Below are positions 1 to 9,428 of a stretch of DNA of 32,433 nucleotides, in pieces (within the stretch, counting starts at the first letter, position 1; every line of letters starts with the position of its first letter). Made by a program: the position numbers and the translations under genes. The notes under the pieces are model-generated. The model searched no databases. It had not been told where the DNA came from and saw only the letters and a list, made by a program, of their open reading frames with translations. This stretch comes from Anaerolineae bacterium (GTDB lineage Bacteria; Chloroflexota; Anaerolineae; Aggregatilineales; J027), in NCBI GenBank assembly GCA_012031655.1, contig JAAUUD010000007.1:1-32433 (forward strand). The letters run 5' to 3'.

Positions 1-1
1 C

Positions 2-320
2 CCCGTGGTCAGTGCGCCGCCGGCCACGCCCCAGCCCCCCCACCGCGTGCCCCGGTACTTTGCCGCTTCGCTTGAGGGTGGGCCAGCAGGGGCGCGTATT
101 GCCCGGCGACGCCAACCTGATCAATCGCAATCCGGCGCGCCTGGCCGAAGACCCAACGAACGAGAGCATTGGGCGTATCCCGGGGGGCGGGGTCTTTAAT
201 GTGGTGGGCGGCCCGGTCTGTACCAACGATATCGCCTGGTGGCTGGTGGAATTTGAAGGTGTTACGGGCTGGACGGGCGAAGGCGGGGGCACGAGTTATT
301 GGGTGGAGCCGCTGCCCTGA
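2..320 (+). CDS. SH3-domain protein, C-terminal part
   Basis: This is the 3' end of a gene that begins left of the window. The visible protein is a proline/alanine-rich linker followed by a bacterial SH3-type domain with the pattern GRVLPGDANLI...R.P and IGRIPGGGVFNVVGGPVC, then AWWLVEFEGVTGW and a final YWVEPLP. Such domains usually bind cell-wall or extracellular ligands, and the linker suggests an exported, multi-domain protein. The linker reads well in frame 2 (SAPPATPQPP) and the domain in frame 3; the switch falls in a run of seven C at 35-41, so one C is probably extra. The family is clear; the full function is not visible. Confidence 0.7.
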   Translation, partial: PWSVRRRPRPSPPTACPGTLPLRLRVGQQGRVLPGDANLINRNPARLAEDPTNESIGRIPGGGVFNVVGGPVCTNDIAWWLVEFEGVTGWTGEGGGTSYWVEPLP

Positions 321-360
321 AGGTAGGGCGGCTGGTGGCCATAGGCTGACAGACCCATAC

Positions 361-392
361 GGGGCGCATCCCCTCGGCAGGGGATGCGCCCC
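361..392. repeat. Perfect 14-bp inverted repeat, 4-nt loop
   Basis: GGGGCGCATCCCCT (361-374) and AGGGGATGCGCCCC (379-392) are perfect reverse complements around CGGC. It lies 40 nt after the stop of the SH3 gene and could act as a transcription terminator, but no T-tract follows on either strand. The 15 bases TACAGGATTTTGCCG at 400-414 just after it recur exactly at 21311-21325 beside another AGGGG/CCCCT element, so this may instead be a dispersed palindromic repeat. Confidence 0.6.
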
Positions 393-431
393 TGCGGGCT
401 ACAGGATTTTGCCGCGAGGGCTTGGTGAATA

Positions 432-734
432 AAGCGGCAGGTTAATCTGATGAACGCCACCAAATATTCGCCCCAGGGCGGCGCCATCTGTTTGCAGCTG
501 GATCGCCACGTGCAGCACATCATCCTGCGGGGGATTGACAGTGGGATGGGCATCGCCCCGGAGGACCTGCCGCGCATCTTTGAACCCTTCTGGCGCGCCG
601 AGAGCGTCGGGCAAATTCGTGGGCTGGGCCTGAGTATCGCCAAAGCCGGCGTAGAGCGCCACCACGGCCACATCCAGGTCGCCAGCACACCAGGCCAGGG
701 GACCACCGTTCCGGTCTTTCTGCCAGACGCCTGA
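432..734 (+). pseudogene. Histidine kinase HATPase_c remnant
   Basis: The translation carries the ATP-binding boxes of a sensor histidine kinase: an N-box (NATKYSP), a G1 box (DSGMGIAPEDLPRIFEPFWR) and a G2 box (GLGLSIAKAGVERHHG), ending VASTPGQGTTVPVFLPDA. No sensor, HAMP or phospho-accepting His region is present. A stop codon lies just upstream in the same frame (426-428), and residues between the usual NLLDNA and KYSP look deleted. The piece is about 95 residues, far short of a functional kinase. It faces the kinase-ATPase gene on the other strand. I read it as the 3' relic of a two-component sensor; a stand-alone ATPase-domain protein is less likely. Confidence 0.75.
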
Positions 735-787
735 GCCTGCCATCCAGCAGGATCGCCTGCCGGCGGCATGGCGGCGGGTGCTGCGCC

Positions 788-3700
788 TTACAGCAACAAC
801 GCACCAACCTCGCCTTGCAAAATAGCCAGCGCGATTTCATCAAAGAACAGGGCCTGGCCTTCCTCGCGGGCGATCCGCTGTTGATGCGGTGTCAGCCGGG
901 CTTCGAGCTGCTCCTGAAAGGGCCGAATGTCGTTCTGGACGTTGACGTCGGCGGCGGCATGCTGGGTGATGAGGTAAACCCAGGTGGCCGCGCGGAAGGT
1001 ATCACCCCGCCGTGCCAGGATTTCTGCACAGCCCATCAACCCGTAGAGCGCGGTGGTTAGCGCCTGGTGCTGGAGCGAAAGCTGCAAGATATCCAGAAAG
1101 TAGCAGTGGGCGGTGGCAAGATCGTTCTGCGCCAGGCTAAGCAGGCCAAGGTTGGTGAGGTTCACCAGCACGGATTGATCTTGCTGAATTTCCTCGCTCA
1201 GGCACAGGGATTCTTCGTAATGCCGACGGGCAGCGGGGTAGTCGCCGCGCAGGCGTGCGATTTCGCCCAGGTTGCTGATGGCCGCGCTGGCGCGCTCGCG
1301 GTTGCCCACGGACAGGGCCAGGGCACGGTTTTTGAGGTGGTAGCGCTCGGCCAGGTCCAGGTCGCCCTGGAAGAAGGCAATCGACCCCAGTCGATTGGCG
1401 GCATAGAGGATCATGCTGGCGTCATTAAGCTGGTTGGCTAGCTGCCAACAGGCGGTGATGTGCACGGTGGCGGTTTCAAAATCCCCCAGGCGCCAGGCGA
1501 TGTCGCCCAGACCATATTGAATGCGGGCCAGAGTTAATGGGTCCACATCGTCGCAGGCGGCTAACGCCTGTTGCAGGTAGCGCTGGGCGGTGCTGAAGTC
1601 GCCTGGTGCGCGGCGACCTGGCTCAGCCAGTACATCGCGTTCAAGGCCACGGTGCCTGTTGCTTGGGGCTGGGCCTGCTGGAGCACACTTTCGGCCTCTG
1701 CATACTCGCCCAGGTACCAGCAGGCTTCGCCCAACTGAACCAGTAGGTCTGGTGTGGGGGGGGTGGAGCGTGCGGGCACGCTCCAGGTATTGCCTGGCTG
1801 CCCGAAACGCGCTCACGCGCAGCGATTTTTCTGCGGCCATGCGGCAGTAAGTGAGTTCTTTGGCGCTATCCCCGGCTTTGTGCCAGTGTTGCATCAAGAC
1901 GATGGCATAGTCTGCCAGGGGGTAAAAAGCCTCAATACTCGCCGCGACCTGTGCATGTCGCTTGGCCAATGCTCCAGCATCCAGGGTATAGAGGATGCCA
2001 TCGCGTAGTTTGTCGTGCGCAAAGCTCCAGGTTTCGTTGGCCACCGTGACGATGCTCGCCTCCAGGCAGTGCATCAACCAGGCTTGCAGGTCCAGCTCAG
2101 GGTGCAGGCTGCACAGCAAGAGCGGGTCAATCTGCCGCCCGATGACGGCGGCGGTTTGCAGGGCGGCATGGTCTCGCTGGGGCAAGCGCCGCAAACGTCG
2201 CTCGGCAATAGAGACCAACCCACGGGCAAAACGCGCTCAGGGAGCTGCATCAGCCGCACCTGAGCCAGGGCACCGGCTTCTTCAGCCAGTGCACGGATGA
2301 TCTCGATCAGAAAATAGATGTTGCCTTCGCTTTCGCGTTGTAAGAGGGTCATCAAAGCGGGTTGGTGGCCGCCCAGCATCCGGTTGCTGAGGTCCGCAAT
2401 GGCGTCTGCATTCAGCCGTCCCAGTTTGATCTGATACATTTCTGTGAGCGTTTTGTGAAGCTGCGAGCCTTCATCATCCCGATAGCTGCCAATGACCAGC
2501 ACCGGCAAATCTGCCAGGATATGGCTGAGCTGTTTGAGGGGCTCCAGGCTTTCGACGGCCCAGTGCAGGTCTTCCAGCAGCACCACCACGGGCACATTAG
2601 CCCGCCGGAATAGCCCAACCAGGGTGGAAACAAGCCGCTGCTGGTGGGCCTGGGGCGACAAGGGCGGCCAGGGCGCCACCGGTCGGCCCAGTAGCCTTTC
2701 GAGGTCTGGGATGATCTCTTGCAAAACACTGGCTTCGAGATCGTTGAGGTCACACACCAGCACCAGGCGGCGCACCGCCTCCCGCCAGAGTTGATAGGGC
2801 AGGCCGCCACCCTCCACTGCCTGCCCCGCCAGCACCATCGCACCGCTGGTGAGTGCATGAATACGGATTTCATCCAGCAAGCGCGACTTGCCAACCCCGC
2901 TTTCGCCGCCAATCAGCCAGCCGCTACCGCGTTGGTGCCGCAGGTCATCCAGGGCGTTTTTCAGCAAGGCAACTTCCTGCTCTCGCCCTACGAACTGCGC
3001 CCGCTCCAGAAAGCTGTTGCGGATGTGCAGGGTTTCGACCGGCACCGGAAGCCCAACTGCCACACAGAGGGCTGCCAGGGCATCTTCGGCGCAATCGAAA
3101 CGGTTGGCCGGGTCTTTGGCCATCAAGCGGGCGATGACTTGCTTAAGCGCGGTTGGGATATGCAGCAAATCCAGGCTGGCATCTGCCGAGATGATCTTGA
3201 TGAGCATCGCGCCCTGGTCGGGGCTCCAGAATGGGTGTGTGAGGTTGAACATCTCATAGGCCATCACGCCGACCGCAAAGAGGTCCGCCGCGCGGCTAAC
3301 GGGTTCCCCCAGCAGCACTTCGGGCGCGGCATAGGCCACCGTGCCGGAAAGAAAGGTCAGTTCTTCCTGGCTGGCGCGTTCCACCGCCACCGAAACGCCA
3401 AAGTCAGCCACGTAAACATGCTGCCCGACCACCATCACGTTGGCGGGCTTCATGTCTCGGTGCACGATGCCGCAACGGTGCAGATAGGCCAGAGCCTGGA
3501 GCACCTGCACAAGCAAGCACACCTGTGCCTCCAGCGGTTGGTTGAAGGCCGCCTTGGTCAGGCTTTGGACGTTTTCCAGCAACTCCATGGCCAGGAAGGG
3601 CTGCTGGTCGTGGTCGAAGCCGTAATCTAGCACAGTAATGATATGAGGATGGCGCAACGCGGCCAACAAACTGAATTCGCGGGCCAGCGCCAGGTTAAAG

Positions 3701-3870
3701 TCCGAGTGTGGCGTTGAGTAGCCCTGGAAAAGCGCTTCCTGCCGGGCGAGGACGCGCTTCAGGGCCACCTCTTGTTGAGTCAAACGGTCCAGGGCACGGT
3801 AGACCGTCCCCATTCCCCCGACTCCTAAACGTTCCAACAAGGCGTAACGATTACCAATCAAGTGTTGCAT
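788..3870 (-). CDS. Ser/Thr protein kinase with AAA-type ATPase and TPR domains
   Basis: After correction this is one protein of about 1027 residues. Residues 1-280 are a eukaryotic-type kinase: glycine loop GVGGMG (16-21), Lys38, Glu65, HRDMKPAN (137-144), DFG (155-157) and an APE motif, so it should be catalytically active. Next comes an ATPase module introduced by FVGREQE, with Walker A GGESGVGKS and Walker B VVVLLEDLHW. The C-terminal third is TPR-like helical repeats. No membrane segment or HTH is seen, so it is probably a cytosolic signalling hub. Three indels break the frame: an extra base in G8 at 1756-1763, a missing one near 1602, and a missing one near 2219-2221. The first two compensate each other, and between them the good TPR sequence is in another frame. 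Start ATG 3870 lies only 7 residues before the kinase fold. Confidence 0.85.
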
Positions 3871-4203
3871 AACGACCCGCCCAATACATCACTCGTCTAC
3901 CGGAAAACAGCATTAAACCGTGGTCATTCACTAGGGTGTGCAGGTGTTTCCAACCCGGGCTAAGTAAAAACTACCCAGTAGGGCCTATCCCCCGGTCCTC
4001 GCCTGACGGGCTGAGTTTTCCCCACATTGCTTAAGGATGCTTTTGTGGTTCGTTTGTGTAGTGCATCGCGTTTGCATACAGTCTGCATCGCCCTCTTCCA
4101 ACAAGGTATGCTGGAGTATCCCAGGGGGCCTAGTGCAGAATGTCATGCAAAGCGGATGCAACCTGGCACCCAGCGAGCACATCATGAGAAGCGCGCTTGC
4201 GCC
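3871..4203. other. Intergenic region upstream of the kinase gene
   Basis: These 333 bases lie between the end of the DUF2071 gene and the start of the kinase gene, so their only likely regulatory role is for the kinase. No credible gene or clear sigma-70 promoter was found. They hold the phased TGCA array (4062-4160). They also hold AAACCGTGGTCATT at 3915-3928, 45-58 nt before the kinase start; it resembles AAACCACGGTCATT upstream of the ferredoxin gene (16302-16315). Confidence 0.5.
4062..4160. promoter_or_regulatory. Two clusters of 11-bp-phased TGCA motifs
   Basis: TGCAT occurs at 4062-4066, 4073-4077 and 4084-4088, exactly 11 bases apart. A second cluster has TGCA at 4134, 4146 and 4157; on the minus strand it reads TTGCAT, TTGCAT, TCTGCA with 11-12 base steps. 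Direct repeats at 11-bp spacing place the sites on one face of the helix and are the known binding pattern of SARP/OmpR-type winged-helix regulators. A SARP-like gene lies at 13759-15618, but a link is inference. The array is 192-290 nt upstream of the kinase start. Confidence 0.45.
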
Positions 4204-4998
4204 CTAGAGGGGCCGGGGCGGGAGCTTGACGATGAATTCCGTTTCGGGTTGGATCAGCACACTATGAGCGCTAGATTGGGCTTCAAATGGCACAAGGCCC
4301 AGGCGGTCCAGCAAGGCAAAGCGCGCCTGGCGGATGCGCCCAACGGTGCATTGCAGGCGGTCGTGCCAGACGCTGTAGCTCCCCAACCGACCATCCCGCC
4401 GAAAATAGGCGCCCACCAGCGGGTGCGTAAGCTTGAACCAGCCGGCTTCCAGGTCCGAAAAGCCGTCTAAGCTGGCAACGGGCGCGCCGCTATCTTCCAG
4501 CTCCAGCGTTGCGGCGGCCCATGGGCTGGCCGTGGTCATCCGATAGCGGGTGTAGCGCTTTTGCTGGGCGTCGTAGTGTGTCTCAAACCGAATGCGCCCC
4601 CGGTGCCAGGGCAACCGCCAGAGGTAACGCGGGATCACCACCGGCCAGCCGCCCAGTGTGGTGCCGAAGAACCAGACCGCTGCCTGTCCGGTTACACGAT
4701 CAATAACATAGGTGCGGTAGTTGGTCTGCCCAAAGCGAAAATTGGCCTGGGGCAACCTTGCAAAATGAAAATCAGCGTCCTCGAAAGGCACCACAGACAC
4801 CCAAAGCGCGGGTTGCCCATCTGGCCCTGGGGAGGTGTCCAGGTCAAAGCGGGGGTGCACCAGCGGGCGCACCCGTTCCGGCGGCACGGCATAGGTGATC
4901 AGCGCGAAGTGGCGCAGCTTGGTCACCACATCCAACCCCCGGGTGGCGGGTCGTTGCAGCACATGCGGGGCAAAAGGCGGGGCGGGGTCGGTGTTCAT
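4204..4998 (-). CDS. DUF2071 (YqjF-like) protein
   Basis: The protein of about 264 residues matches the DUF2071/COG3361 pattern: an N-terminal ALITYAVPPERVRPLVHP segment, then VSVVPFEDADFHF, FGQTNYRTYVID and AVWFFGTTLGG, with a beta-rich middle. The family is uncharacterised; some members are thought to share an acetoacetate-decarboxylase-like fold. I place the start at ATG 4998, because AGGGA lies 6-7 bases upstream; an in-frame ATG at 5004 would leave no spacing. It is the last gene of the sugar-transport operon, 45 nt after the corrected end of the dehydrogenase. No signal peptide or membrane segment is evident. Confidence 0.75.
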   Translation of the reverse strand: MNTDPAPPFAPHVLQRPATRGLDVVTKLRHFALITYAVPPERVRPLVHPRFDLDTSPGPDGQPALWVSVVPFEDADFHFARLPQANFRFGQTNYRTYVIDRVTGQAAVWFFGTTLGGWPVVIPRYLWRLPWHRGRIRFETHYDAQQKRYTRYRMTTASPWAAATLELEDSGAPVASLDGFSDLEAGWFKLTHPLVGAYFRRDGRLGSYSVWHDRLQCTVGRIRQARFALLDRLGLVPFEAQSSAHSVLIQPETEFIVKLPPRPL

Positions 4999-5043
4999 CA
5001 GCATTCCCTGTTAAGTATAGCGCCCTTTGCCCCTTGGAGCATG

Positions 5044-6059
5044 CTAGGGGTTGGGCTGCACCAACGGCTTAAGGCTATGCCCGGCGTTGAACTCTGCAAA
5101 ACCGGCGGGTAACTCCGCGAGCGGGAAGCGCCGCTCGATGAGCACCTGATAATGTTCCCGGCGGGCCCGCAACAGGTCCATGTATTCGCCTGTTACCCGC
5201 TCAAAGGAAAGTAGAAGGTGCGCACGTAAGCGGCTTCTTTGCGGCGAATTTGCGGGGAGGGCGTGAGGGTCCAGGGGTTATCATTTTCGCCCAGCATCAG
5301 CACCGCCCCGCCAGATTCAACCAGGCGCATGGCCAGTTCGCGGGCGGCGGGCTGCCCGCTGGCCTCGATGACCAGCCCAAAGCTATCCTGAAGGGTGCTG
5401 TCTTCCAAATCCAGGGCCGTGGCGCCCCACTCGGTCGCCACGGCCACGCGGGCTGCGTTGGGGTCATAGACGCCGATTTCGGCCCACCCCAGCGCCGAGA
5501 GGATCAGTTGGCTGCCCAGGCCCAGCGGCCCCACCCCCACGATGGCCGCCCGTTGCGAGCGGGTGTGGGCGTCGCTGGCCGCCAGGGCATAGTGGATGCC
5601 GTGGGCTGCCGTGCCGATGGTATCCAGCAGCAGCACCCCTTCGTCGTCCCCGATGTCATCCGGCAGGGGGATGCAGTTGGCCGCTGGCGCGGTGAGGTAC
5701 TGCGCGTAGCCGCCGGGCGTTTGCCAGCCCACCAGGCCGCCCTTCGCTTCGGCGCAGCGGTTGGTCATCCCGGCGCGGCATTGGCGGCACGCGCCGCAAA
5801 AGCGCTTGATGTAAACCACCACGCGCGCGCCTTCTGGCAGGGTGGCGCCAGGGCCATTCTGGACCACCGTCGCGGTGAGTTCGTGGCCGGGCGTGATGGC
5901 CGTTCCCCGGTGGTAAAGCCGCCGGTCCGAGCCGCAGAGGCCACAAAAGCGCGTGAGGAGCAGGGCTTCGCCCGGGCCGGGCTGGGGGACCGCCGTTTCG
6001 ATGATCTCAATCTGATCATCGCCGGGGAAGCGCGCCGCGAGCATGGTTTGAGGGATCAT
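5044..6059 (-). CDS. Zinc-binding MDR dehydrogenase
   Basis: A medium-chain alcohol/sorbitol-type dehydrogenase of about 338 residues. Visible motifs are CGLCGSDRRLYH (catalytic zinc ligand region), PGHELTATVV, a structural zinc cluster CGACRQCRAGMTNRC, and the nucleotide fold VGVGPLGLGSQL. It probably oxidises a polyol, sugar alcohol or related substrate with NAD(P). The frame appears to stop at 5193 after YFPLSG, but the other frame continues perfectly (FERVTGEYMDLL... to KPLVQPNP) to a stop at 5044-5046; one missing C near 5203-5204 restores it. It lies 56 nt after the second permease gene, so the imported substrate is plausibly its substrate or precursor. Confidence 0.83.
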
Positions 6060-6115
6060 GATTGCCAGGAACTCCTAAAGTTTGAGCACGAACAAGCATC
6101 CACTCCACGGCGCGG

Positions 6116-7021
6116 CTAGCCCTTGAGCGCCCCGGCAGTGAGACCAGCCACCACGTAGCGTTGCAGCAACAGGGCCAGGATCACCGTGGGCAGCATCACC
6201 AGCAACGCTGTGGCGTTGACCACCGTATATTGCAGGCTGGTGTCGCTGATGAAGGAACTTATCAGCACCGGCAGGGTTTGCACATCCTCCGAGCCGCCCA
6301 GCGTGATCGGGATCAGGAAGTCGTTCCAGGCCAGCAGAAAGGTGATCACGAAGGTCGCGGCGATGCCAGGCATAGAGAGCGGCAGCACCACCCGCCAGAA
6401 CGACCCCAACCGGGTGCAGCCATCCACGCGGGCGGCGTCTTCCAGCTCACCCGGCAGGCTGTCAAAATAGGCGCGCAACATCCAGACGGTGAAGGGCAGC
6501 AAAAAGCCCGTTTGGGCCAAAATCATCCCTTCCAGCGTGTTGAGCAGGTTATAATCCCGCATGCGGATGAATAGCGGGATCACCAGCACAATGAGCGGAA
6601 CCATGCGCGTGGCCAGCAACAGCAGGCCAAAGAAATCCCGGCCTGGGTAGCGCAAGCGCACCAGGGTATAGGCAGAAAGCGAACCCATCGCGATGGTCGC
6701 CAGCCCGGTGGAGATGGCCACAATCGCGGAGTTGCGGAAGGCGGTGGGGAAGTTTTCGATCTGCGGTGGGAAGCGGTTGCGGAAGCTGAGGTCCTGCGCT
6801 GCGCGTTCTTCATCCACCCCAAAGATCAGCATCTCGAAGTTCTCCAGCGTCACCGCCTCTGGGATTGGGTTTTCCACATTGGCCAGCAGGTTGCGCTCGG
6901 TCTGGATGGCCGCCACAAAATCGAGGTGATGGGCGAGCAGGATATACAGCAACGCGACGACGTTCAGCGTCCAGCCGAGCACCTGGCTCCAGAGCTTGCG
7001 GCGGTTGCCTCTGCGCTGCAT
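6116..7021 (-). CDS. Carbohydrate ABC transporter permease (MalG type)
   Basis: A 301-residue inner-membrane permease with about six hydrophobic segments and the EAA loop near residues 192-220 (ELEDAARVDGCTRLGSFWRV followed by LPLSMPGI), which contacts the ATPase. The first segment (about 14-30) is followed by an external stretch of some 60 residues before the second. The end (RYVVAGLTAGALKG) is typical of the MalG branch. It begins 2 nt after the stop of the first permease, indicating translational coupling. No ATP-binding subunit is encoded nearby, as is common for CUT1 transporters that share an MsmX-like ATPase. Confidence 0.9.
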   Translation of the reverse strand: MQRRGNRRKLWSQVLGWTLNVVALLYILLAHHLDFVAAIQTERNLLANVENPIPEAVTLENFEMLIFGVDEERAAQDLSFRNRFPPQIENFPTAFRNSAIVAISTGLATIAMGSLSAYTLVRLRYPGRDFFGLLLLATRMVPLIVLVIPLFIRMRDYNLLNTLEGMILAQTGFLLPFTVWMLRAYFDSLPGELEDAARVDGCTRLGSFWRVVLPLSMPGIAATFVITFLLAWNDFLIPITLGGSEDVQTLPVLISSFISDTSLQYTVVNATALLVMLPTVILALLLQRYVVAGLTAGALKG

Positions 7022-7023
7022 GG

Positions 7024-7977
7024 CTAGTACTCCACCGAGCGATAGATAAAGCGGACGTAGAAAATGGCCAGGATGGCGATGATCACCGCCAGCACAAAGG
7101 CGGAGGCCGCGCCGTAGTCCAGGTCAAACAGGCGGAAGGACTGCCAATAGGAATACCAGGCTGCTGTCCAGGTGCTATTGCCGGGGCCGCCGTTGGTCAG
7201 GGCAAAGACCTCTTCAAAGATCATGATGGCGAAGGCGGTCCGCAGGACCAGGATCACGGCGATCACCGGGCGCAGCAGGGGCAGCGTGATGAACAAAAAC
7301 TTGTGCAGGTCGTTGGCGCCATCCACCTCCGCCGCCTCGTAAATATCGCGCGGGATGCCCTGCAACGCGGCATAGAACAGCAGCGCGCTAAAGGGCACCA
7401 CCCGCCAGACATAGGCCCACACAACCACCGCCTGCGCCGTGGTCGCATCGCTGAAGAAGCGGATGAAGTTATCCGTCAGGCCCAGGCTAAAGAGCACGGC
7501 GTTCAGGTGGCCATAGCGCGAATTGAAAATGAAGGACCACATCAGGCCATTGGCAATCGGCGGGATGGCCCAGGGCAACAACACAAAAATCCGCGTAAAG
7601 CGACTGATGAACACCTGCTTCTGGTTCATGGCGATGGCCATAAACAGGCCAATCACCAGCATCGAGATCACCGATGCGCCGGCCATCAGCAGGGTGCGCT
7701 GCAAGGTCTCCAGAAAAAGTTCATCGCGCCAGAGTGCCTCGAAGTTTTCGAACCCCTTGTAGGGGATTTCGCCCGTCCGCAGGCCGCGAATGGTGACCTC
7801 GTGCAGGGCCAACCAGAAGGCATAGCCAATGGGATAGCCAATGACCAGGGCGACGATCACCACGGTGGGCAGGTTCATCCAGAAGGCCAGTTGAGCGGAG
7901 CCGATGGCCTGGCGAGAGACCCGCCAACGGCGTTTGCTGCGTTGCTGGGGCACGTTCTGGGAGGCAGCATCCAGCAT
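7024..7977 (-). CDS. Sugar ABC transporter permease (MalF/UgpA type)
   Basis: A 317-residue inner-membrane protein with about six membrane segments and the EAA motif IYEAAEVDGANDLHKFLFIT followed by LPLLRPV. It pairs with the MalG-type permease just downstream to form the pore. The N-terminus (about 30 residues, rich in Arg/Gln) is cytoplasmic. The end (VRFIYRSVEY) is complete. The 111-nt gap from the binding-protein gene carries hairpins that probably limit permease expression relative to the binding protein. No frame disruption was seen. Confidence 0.9.
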   Translation of the reverse strand: MLDAASQNVPQQRSKRRWRVSRQAIGSAQLAFWMNLPTVVIVALVIGYPIGYAFWLALHEVTIRGLRTGEIPYKGFENFEALWRDELFLETLQRTLLMAGASVISMLVIGLFMAIAMNQKQVFISRFTRIFVLLPWAIPPIANGLMWSFIFNSRYGHLNAVLFSLGLTDNFIRFFSDATTAQAVVVWAYVWRVVPFSALLFYAALQGIPRDIYEAAEVDGANDLHKFLFITLPLLRPVIAVILVLRTAFAIMIFEEVFALTNGGPGNSTWTAAWYSYWQSFRLFDLDYGAASAFVLAVIIAILAIFYVRFIYRSVEY

Positions 7978-7996
7978 AAGTGCATCCTTATTGTTT

Positions 7997-8059
7997 CAAA
8001 AGAATACTTTTGCGCCCCAGGCGGGGCATCCGGCGGGCGGCACCTGGGCCACCCGCCGG
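7997..8059 (-). promoter_or_regulatory. Intercistronic hairpins between binding protein and permease genes
   Basis: Three stem-loops lie in the 111-nt gap. The main one pairs 8030-8041 with 8048-8059 (12 pairs, one G-U in the minus-strand RNA, 6-nt loop). A 5-bp stem pairs GCCCC at 8014-8018 with GGGGC at 8023-8027. CAAAAG/CTTTTG pairs 7997-8002 with 8007-8012. In sugar ABC operons a stem-loop here usually protects the binding-protein mRNA or attenuates downstream transcription. Confidence 0.6.
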
Positions 8060-8088
8060 CGCTCTCCAGAAAAACAGTTGCTCGCGGA

Positions 8089-9428
8089 TCAGGCGTTCAG
8101 GTCTTCGGCCCCCTGCGCGATGTTGCCTGCGGCTTCATCTGCGCTGATGGCCCCGCCCAGGCATTCTTGCAGGTTGGGGACAAGGTACTGGTCTACCCAC
8201 TGGTTGTACCAGGGGGCACCCTTGGCTGCGCAAGCCGTGGCAATGAACACGGCGTCCTCGAACTGGCTGTTGTATTCGTCCAGGTCGTAGAGGCTGCCCC
8301 ACAGCTCGCGGATTTCTTCGTTTTCCAGCGCCTTTTGTGGCCAGCCAGAGGTGTAGGCGAACTTGGCGCGTTCCACGGCCATGAAGTAGCCGTCGTTCTG
8401 CGTTTCGCCGCCAAAGTATTGCAGCAGTTGCCAGCTCAGGTCGCGGTCGTAGCTGTTAGACATCAGCGACCAGAGGTTGCCATCATAGGTGGGGGTGCCC
8501 ATGGCAAAATCTGGTGCTGCCCGGCGGTTTCGGACTGGGCTGGGTCGTTGGCGAAGTTCATGTAGCGTTCGCGCGTGTTAGAGAAGATGTGGTTGCCGGT
8601 GGCATGGGCGCGAATGGCCGGGATCCAGCGCAGTTCCAGCGAGGCGGGGTCGGCCACCTGGGTTTCCTGGAAGGTGTCGCGCCACCACTGGAGCGTCTCG
8701 CGGGCCACCGAGCCGGATTCCATCAGCGGGTTGAAGTCTTCGTCAAAGAGCTGGCCGCCCTTGGAGGACACCAGCATGATCCAGGTGTCGCCGATGTGCT
8801 CCAGGCCCACGCCCGCCTGCCAGACAATCGGGTAGTCCATCACGCCATCCATTTTGGCCTTCAGCGCCATTTCGCCCAGTTCTTCCAGGCTGGTGGGCAG
8901 GCTCTCGAAACCGGCTTCTTCGAAGCGCTCGGTGTTGTAGATGTAGGTGTTCAGCGAGAGGAAGTAGGGCAGGCCCCAGATTTCGCCCTGATAGGTTACC
9001 AGGTCGCGCGCGGCGGGCAACATCTGCTCCAGGTAGGCATCCACGCCGGGCAGGTCGGTGATGGGCTGCACGATGCCCTGTTCGGTCCAGGCTGCGCGGT
9101 TGAAGAAGTGCATCACACCCACATCGATCTGATCACCTGCGATGGTCTTGGTGAGGATGCGCTGGTTGGTTTCTTCGATATTGGGTTGCTGGTCCCAGAC
9201 CACCGGCACGCCAAAGTCGCGCTCAAAGAGGGCCATGGCGGCGTTGATGGCGGCTTCGTCACCGTCCACGGTCCAGTAAACCAGCGAGAGTTCATCCTGG
9301 GCAAAGGCACGCCGCAAGCCGAAGCCGGGCTTCAGGCCCAGCCCGCCAGCCAGGGCCAGGCTACCCCCAGCCGCAGAAAGGCGGATAAAATCCCGACGAC
9401 TGAGGCCACGTAATGTTTTGTTGGGCAT
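8089..9428 (-). CDS. Sugar ABC transporter substrate-binding protein, Tat signal
   Basis: After one correction this is a 446-residue extracytoplasmic solute-binding protein. The N-terminus has a twin-arginine motif SRRDFIRLSAAGG, a hydrophobic stretch and a likely cleavage near AFAQ, so it is exported folded. The body is typical of family 1 binding proteins (IWGLPYFLSLNTYIYNTERF, then FTDTWIM-like and VARETLQWW segments). The frame breaks at an AAAA run (8506-8509), where one T on the coding strand is missing; the other frame resumes with FAMGTPTYDGNLWSLM and runs to AQGAEDLNA. AAGGAG lies 10 nt before ATG 9428. It is the first gene of the transport operon; the substrate cannot be named. Confidence 0.88.

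Noticed and set aside
2719-3630. 303-codon plus-strand frame inside the kinase gene
   Set aside because: It is antisense to conserved kinase and ATPase motifs, with no RBS and no recognisable fold.
4062-4160. Phased TGCA repeats as a CRISPR array or replication iterons
   Set aside because: Units are only 5-6 bp, without spacers of constant length, and there is no initiator or cas gene nearby.
4027-4470. 147-codon plus-strand frame over the TGCA array and the 3' end of the DUF2071 gene
   Set aside because: Mostly antisense to the conserved C-terminus of the DUF2071 protein; the phased repeats fit a regulatory region better.
6865-8565. Open frame of 566 codons on the plus strand across the permease genes
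   Set aside because: It is antisense to two clear permease genes and part of the binding-protein gene; its composition (Gln/His/Gly/Arg-rich, no hydrophobic core) is that of a GC-rich shadow frame.
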